Source: Cardinalis cardinalis
Lineage: Eukaryota; Chordata; Aves; Passeriformes; Cardinalidae
Direction of reading: 5' to 3'
DNA length: 64,000 bases
Assembly: GCA_014549065.1 (NCBI GenBank)
Contig: JACDOX010000218.1
Location: 849,536 to 913,535, forward strand
In this document: one piece after another, positions 59,256 to 64,000 of the stretch
Layout: the number at the start of each line of letters is the position of its first letter
Position numbering within the stretch: the stretch's first letter is position 1
Notes under the pieces: generated by a model
Databases searched by the model: none
Told to the model about the DNA's origin: nothing
What the model saw: only the letters and a program-made list of their open reading frames with translations
Made by a program: the position numbers and the translations under genes

Positions 59256-60045
59256 TATCNAACCTTTCCTCAGTGTGTCTCCGCACCTGTGGAGTGGTGC
59301 AGAGCACCTGTCCTTTNTAGGGGCCCCAGTTACGAGGTGGTGGGACAATTATGAAATCTTGTGCTGACATCAGGAGGTGAACCTGTAGGAAGAGCTTGCA
59401 GCCAGCTGCTGAAACCTGATGCCATGGAGTGTGGCTGTAGGAAGGAATTTGNGTCACCAGTTGGATTTCCTTCCTGTAGACCCTGCCAAAGTGATGCTGC
59501 TTCAGCAAAACCACAGTGGTGAAACTGAGAGGAGTTCAATCCCTCACACAGTTCATAGGCAGCCCATGTGGGAGGTGTCCCAGTGCTGAGGAACACCCCC
59601 AGTATCCTGAGAGGAGCTCTGCTCTGGCTGCAGTGGGATTCATGTCCTGGATGGGATCCTTGTGTACTGCAGAATCCACTGCACGGCAACTTCCAGGATG
59701 GCGGGGAGGTAACTTGGAGTGAATGAGCCCTTCCAAATGAAGCACAGACAGCATAAAAGATGCTTTGCAAAGCCCTGTTCTGTTCCTGTCCAAGTGCACG
59801 GGCAGAAATACAGATGAATTTAGCCACTGGGTGAATTTTCAAGGCTTTGGCTGTGATGGTTGGAGTAAGTGATTATCCTGTCTCCTTTAGTGCAGAGCAT
59901 TTCGACGTGAAGTGCAGGACATGTGATTTTCCTGTTCACAGAGCACAAAGCAGACACCTCACTTGGAGAAAAGTGTTTAGTCTGGGTGAGAACTGCTCTT
60001 TGTGTGCACGCATGTGATTTATTTATAATGGATAATTCCCCCCAG

Positions 60046-60113
60046 CCAGATGATTTCTCCCAGCTCCCTTTCAGCCAGAGCCAGGGCAGTCTTTGTCAGT
60101 TATGTAAGGTCTG
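60046..60113 (+). CDS. Possible exon, low confidence
   Basis: A short C-rich acceptor (TTCCCCCCAG) precedes 68 bp ending GTCTG|GTAAGT, a consensus donor. The phase-0 frame is open, starts PDDFSQLPFSQSQ and ends CQLCKV. A second segment with good splice sites lies 60 bp upstream (about 59941-59985). Both are too short to separate from chance. Confidence 0.15.
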
Positions 60114-60654
60114 GTAAGTGTGGTGCATAAGCAGCAGCCTTTAATTTTCATCCCCAATGGAAAGTGAGATGAGCTATCCCACTTACCCCAAGAAATAATA
60201 GGGTTGTGTTTGGAAAGGCTGCTGCCCAGCTGGGAGGATAAAGCACTGCACACCCTGTGAGGGAAATCGTGGTGCTTGAGCAGAGCCATCTACAAAAGAC
60301 ACACAGCNAAGCAGGTCCCAGAAAGGAAAGAGCTGCACTTTCAAATTAGCTTTCCCCCCTTTTGTGTTGTTCTGCCTTTGTGCTCATCTTCAAAGGCAGA
60401 ATGGGCAGAAAATTCAGGAGGTTCTCCAGAAAAGGGGCAGTTCCCAGGCTATGGGAGGTAGATGTGCATAGTCCCACCTAGGGGTGTTTGATTTATAATT
60501 TACCTACTATATTTCAAGCATGTGCTTAGTAAAATGGTGTGTTTCTACAAATAGGATAGAATGGTAAATCTCACTCTAAAGAGCCTCTGAAAATTAGGAC
60601 TGAAAATGAGATTCTAAGCAGAGATTATGATACCATTTCTGCACTTTCCCAATG

Positions 60655-61027
60655 AAGATGTGCTGAGAAAGTTGGAGCTGTTCACTTTTGAGAAGAAAAG
60701 TTTGTGTGGAGGCCTCATAGCAACCTTCCAGTATCTGAAGGGGCTCTTCATCAGGAACTGGAGTGAGGGGATGAGGAGGAACGGGCTCAAAGTGAAAGAG
60801 GGGAAATTTAGATTAGAAATATGGAAGGATTTCTTCCCTGTGAGGGTGGTGGAGCAGTGGCACANGGTGCCCAGAGNAGCTGTGGCTGCCCCTGGATCCC
60901 TGGCAGTGTCCAAGGCCAGGCTGGATGGGGCTCTGAGCAAGCTGGGGTAGTGGAAGGTGTTCCTGCCCATGGCAGGGGGTGGANTGATCCTTAAGGTCCC
61001 TTTCAACCCAAACTGTTCTATGATTAA
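60655..61027 (+). mobile_element. CR1 LINE 3' fragment, sense
   Basis: Reads through the CR1 end in order: GGCCTCATAGCAACCTTCCA, GTGAGGGTGGTGGAGCAGTG, AGGCCAGGCTGGATGGGGCT, then GGTCCCTTTCAACCCAAAC and a single TTCTATGATT tail. It is 5'-truncated near 60655. Two Ns interrupt it. Confidence 0.92.
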
Positions 61028-64000
61028 ATAGCATAATTGCATAAAACCTTGACTTTTCTAAAAACTAGGCATTTGAAACTTATCTTTAATCTAAATTGAA
61101 GTTTTACATCCTAAGGTCGGTATAGACATTTCTCTGCCAAAGAAATGGTAGCACTTTACTCCCTGTTCTTATTCATCCTGTCCATAGCAATGTAAGTGTT
61201 AGATCCAAGCTGAGAAAGAGTTTGGAGTGGATCAGATTGGAGGGCAGGGTCTGTGGATGCAGAACTTCTCTAGCATATTTTTCACAGTGGCCCTGAGGTA
61301 CTGTGCCAATTGCTCATACTCTCCCTCAGGCAGGCAACTGGAGCTGAGAGTAAATTACATAACCCTAAACCTGTGTTGTCTTTGCACAGGCATTTATGAT
61401 TTACATCCTCTTGGCCATGTCTCATTTTTCAATGAATTATGCATTTTGCAGCCTTTAATATAAATACCTGTATTCTGGACANTAGCAAGGAAGTCAAATA
61501 GTTATAATGATTGTTATCCTTTATGGCACTTGCTGTGTTTAGTTTGCAAAGGGCTGTAAAAGGAGGGTCTGTGTTACTTTCCTAAGGAGAGGTCAGAGGT
61601 GAGAAGAGGCTGAAGTGATTTGGACTAAGGCTGGTATAGGGACTTTGAACTGGAAACTTTTTTTTTAAACAGTTGACCATCCTTGCCCATAAATTGCAAG
61701 CAGAGGGATTTTTGTACTACAGTTGTACTACAAACACAGCCTTGCATTCCCCTCAGATTGCAATAGGCTGTTTGTATGTGTGCAGAATTAGCTGGAAATA
61801 AGGCAGATTTAGGAGACTGCGGAGCGCATCTTGTCCCTGTGCTGTTCTGACAGAGCAAAGCAACTGCTCCCCACATGGCTCTGAGGCATGGCCCCTTCTC
61901 TGCTCTCCTGAGCTGCATCAAGCTTTGTTTAGACTTCAGCAGAGAGGAGGATGTGTTTGGATGTTACAGCTGCAATCTTTAGTAAGCCTGTTTCATGTGA
62001 CATCATAAACTCCACAGCATGGCTGCTCCAGCTGTGAGTTCTCTCTCTCCCCTGCCCCCAGTCAAGGGGAAAGGTTTTATGTAAGAAGAGGAGGAAGAAA
62101 AGAATATCTAACTATAATCTGACTCTGGCAAGTCATGTTCTATTTAAGACTTCACTGCACCCAAAGAGCCCAGCCTGGCAAGCGGTGCAATCTGACAGCA
62201 GAACTGGTTCAGCACATGCATGAGCATCCCAGGTGGCTTTTGCAGTTTCCACTGGACCCCAGAGACCCCTGGATCTGTCTCCACCTCCCTCTCTCCCACA
62301 TCAAATTCTCCATCACCTCTGCAGGCAGATGTGCAGTGAAGTGCTTATGAAGCATTTGATACAAATGTTGGTGCTAGACTCGCTCACTCCTGTTNAAACA
62401 TGGATTTGCTCTTGTTTTCTCTGGCTATTACATCAATTGTTTTCTTGAGTCTTTCCCTCTCACGTTATTTCCCACTTATTTTAAGCCAAAGATGATTGAT
62501 TGATTGATGGTCCTCTGTCTCCTAAAACGCTCTCCTATGTTTTGTCTCCCAAACAAATACTGAGTAAAGACCTTGACTGATCAGGATATAGGCTTGCACT
62601 TGATTTCCTCTCCCATGAAGGAGAAATTAAGTTAAGAGACAACTTCTTTTTAAATTCCACTACAGCTGATACTGAGGGGTCCTCTCCTTTTTTCCTTTCC
62701 TGAAGGGAAGATGGGGACAGTGAGGAGCAGGATCTGTGTTTCCATTTTCCACTGCAGTAAATCTTGAAGAAGATTGGGAAATTGGTCTGACTTCTGTTTT
62801 CCANCCCTGTTACCCAGCATTGCCACCTAGAAGCATCCACAGTCAGCAGGCTGGTGGGAGGCAGAAGATTCTTGTGGAGGCCTGTGCTGTCCTAGGAGGG
62901 AATGTCGTCTTTCCTGTCCCTTCCATTCCAAAATGCATTTTTTTCTGTGCAATTAGGAAAATAGTGACAGTAATGGACTTTCCCTGGGGATGTTNGTTTT
63001 ATTTGCAATTATAATTAGCAGCACTGATATGTTTACTCTTTCTGATAATGTATGGGAAGGCACTTTGATTTTGTGGATTTTTTCCTTTGTAAGTCTCTAC
63101 ACTGTCAGAACTGAAAAGCACTCATACTTTGTGCTATTGTCACACCAGCTTTGAAATGCAGCTTGCTCCATTTCTGTTGTCAGTGAATACCATGGCCCCT
63201 TTTTGTCCAAAGCCTGTTGTTCTGTTAGTCTAGGTCTTGTTCTTTTTTTCCTGTTGTGAAGAGAAGTTGATGGTCAGGATCTCTATTGTAAATAAACAAA
63301 GGTGGATAAAAAACATAAGCTGTCTTTCACTGAAGCAGGCAAGAGACTGATTCTGCAGAGACAGGTTTGGATTTACGAAGCAAGTACTGGAAAATGTCAG
63401 AATTGTTGGCAAGCAACAAATCTTGGTATTCCCCCCATGCCAGATCCCTGCTGCCCAGCTGAGCCTCAGAGGGGTTGCCTCCCCTCAGGAACACGTTGGA
63501 CTTTGGGCTCTGGAGAGATTAAAAAGGTGGAGTCTTTGTTCTTGGAGGTAAAACTTGCTGGTGCTGCTGTACATGAGAGGTGTTCTCGTGCCCTCCTGCT
63601 GCTTCTTGGCACCTGCGCCTCTCCCTGGCCCTGAGCATCCCATGGCTCCTGCACTTTTGTCCCTCTGCTTCTCAGTTAGAGCTGACCATAGCATCCATTA
63701 GGGTAGAACCAGCCTGTGTTGGCTCTGAATTCTTCCTCCAGTCCAGCCTCAGGCTTGGCACATGACAGAGCATGCAGCTGCCTTTCACCTGGGCCAGAGC
63801 TCANTGTTTTTGGCAGTGGTTTCCATTTTTACCTGGCTCACAGTGACAATCCATAGGAACTCTTCCCACTTGTGCAAACATGGTAGATGAGTCCTACAAT
63901 TTGGTGGTGTTTTTTTGCTTTGATTTCTTTTAAAACAGTTATAAATCTCTCTTTCACTAATAAGCGGGTTTACTTGGCACATGAAGGCTCTCATGGTCTA
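61028..64000. other. Non-coding stretch to the window end, nothing recognised
   Basis: No supported gene or repeat family. A GATT tetranucleotide run of about four copies lies near 62500. A plus frame at 63302-63634 is open for 110 codons but has neither splice sites nor a recognisable motif. Confidence 0.45.

Overview
The window looks like a stretch of songbird (passerine) nuclear genome, inferred from the repeats rather than from any species marker. Eight fragments resemble the 3' end of the avian CR1 LINE, and six solo-LTR-like copies belong to one endogenous-retrovirus LTR family (five antisense, one sense). A seventh LTR looks different. No SINEs, L1 or bacterial-type gene packing are seen. 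Single Ns are scattered through the sequence, as in a draft assembly, and most of it is AT-rich non-coding DNA.

The clearest gene-derived feature is a processed copy of CACTIN on the minus strand (about 16.2-18.68 kb). It is intronless and covers most of the protein, including the very C terminus. One inserted base and one in-frame stop break it. Its 5' end lies about 30 bp from the 3' end of an LTR in the same orientation, and no poly(A) tail is visible, so LTR-retroelement-mediated capture is a serious possibility.

On the plus strand, three phase-0 exon candidates (3438-3596, 4154-4255, 33705-33830) have matching splice sites. The last two encode regular heptad coiled coil. I read them as exons of one long-intron gene for a coiled-coil protein that I cannot name, in which case the retrocopy and several LTRs sit in its introns. 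Weaker exon candidates are given at low confidence.

Layout: 0-3.4 kb nothing recognised; 3.4-4.3 kb CpG-rich block with two exons; 4.3-12 kb intron-like DNA; 12.0-12.2 kb a 46-bp perfect inverted repeat; 12.6-13.8 kb CR1 then LTR; 16.2-19.4 kb CACTIN retrocopy plus LTR; 21 kb sense LTR; 25.2 kb poly-G tract; 29.0 kb 42-bp tandem repeat; 33.7 kb coiled-coil exon; 36.6 kb CR1; 41.6 kb LTR; 44.7 kb possible terminal exon; 53.4-54.6 kb LTR inside a 28-bp minisatellite, then CR1; 57.5-59.3 kb two LTRs; 60.7-61.0 kb CR1; the remainder unremarkable. No tRNA, rRNA, CRISPR or other RNA gene was recognised.
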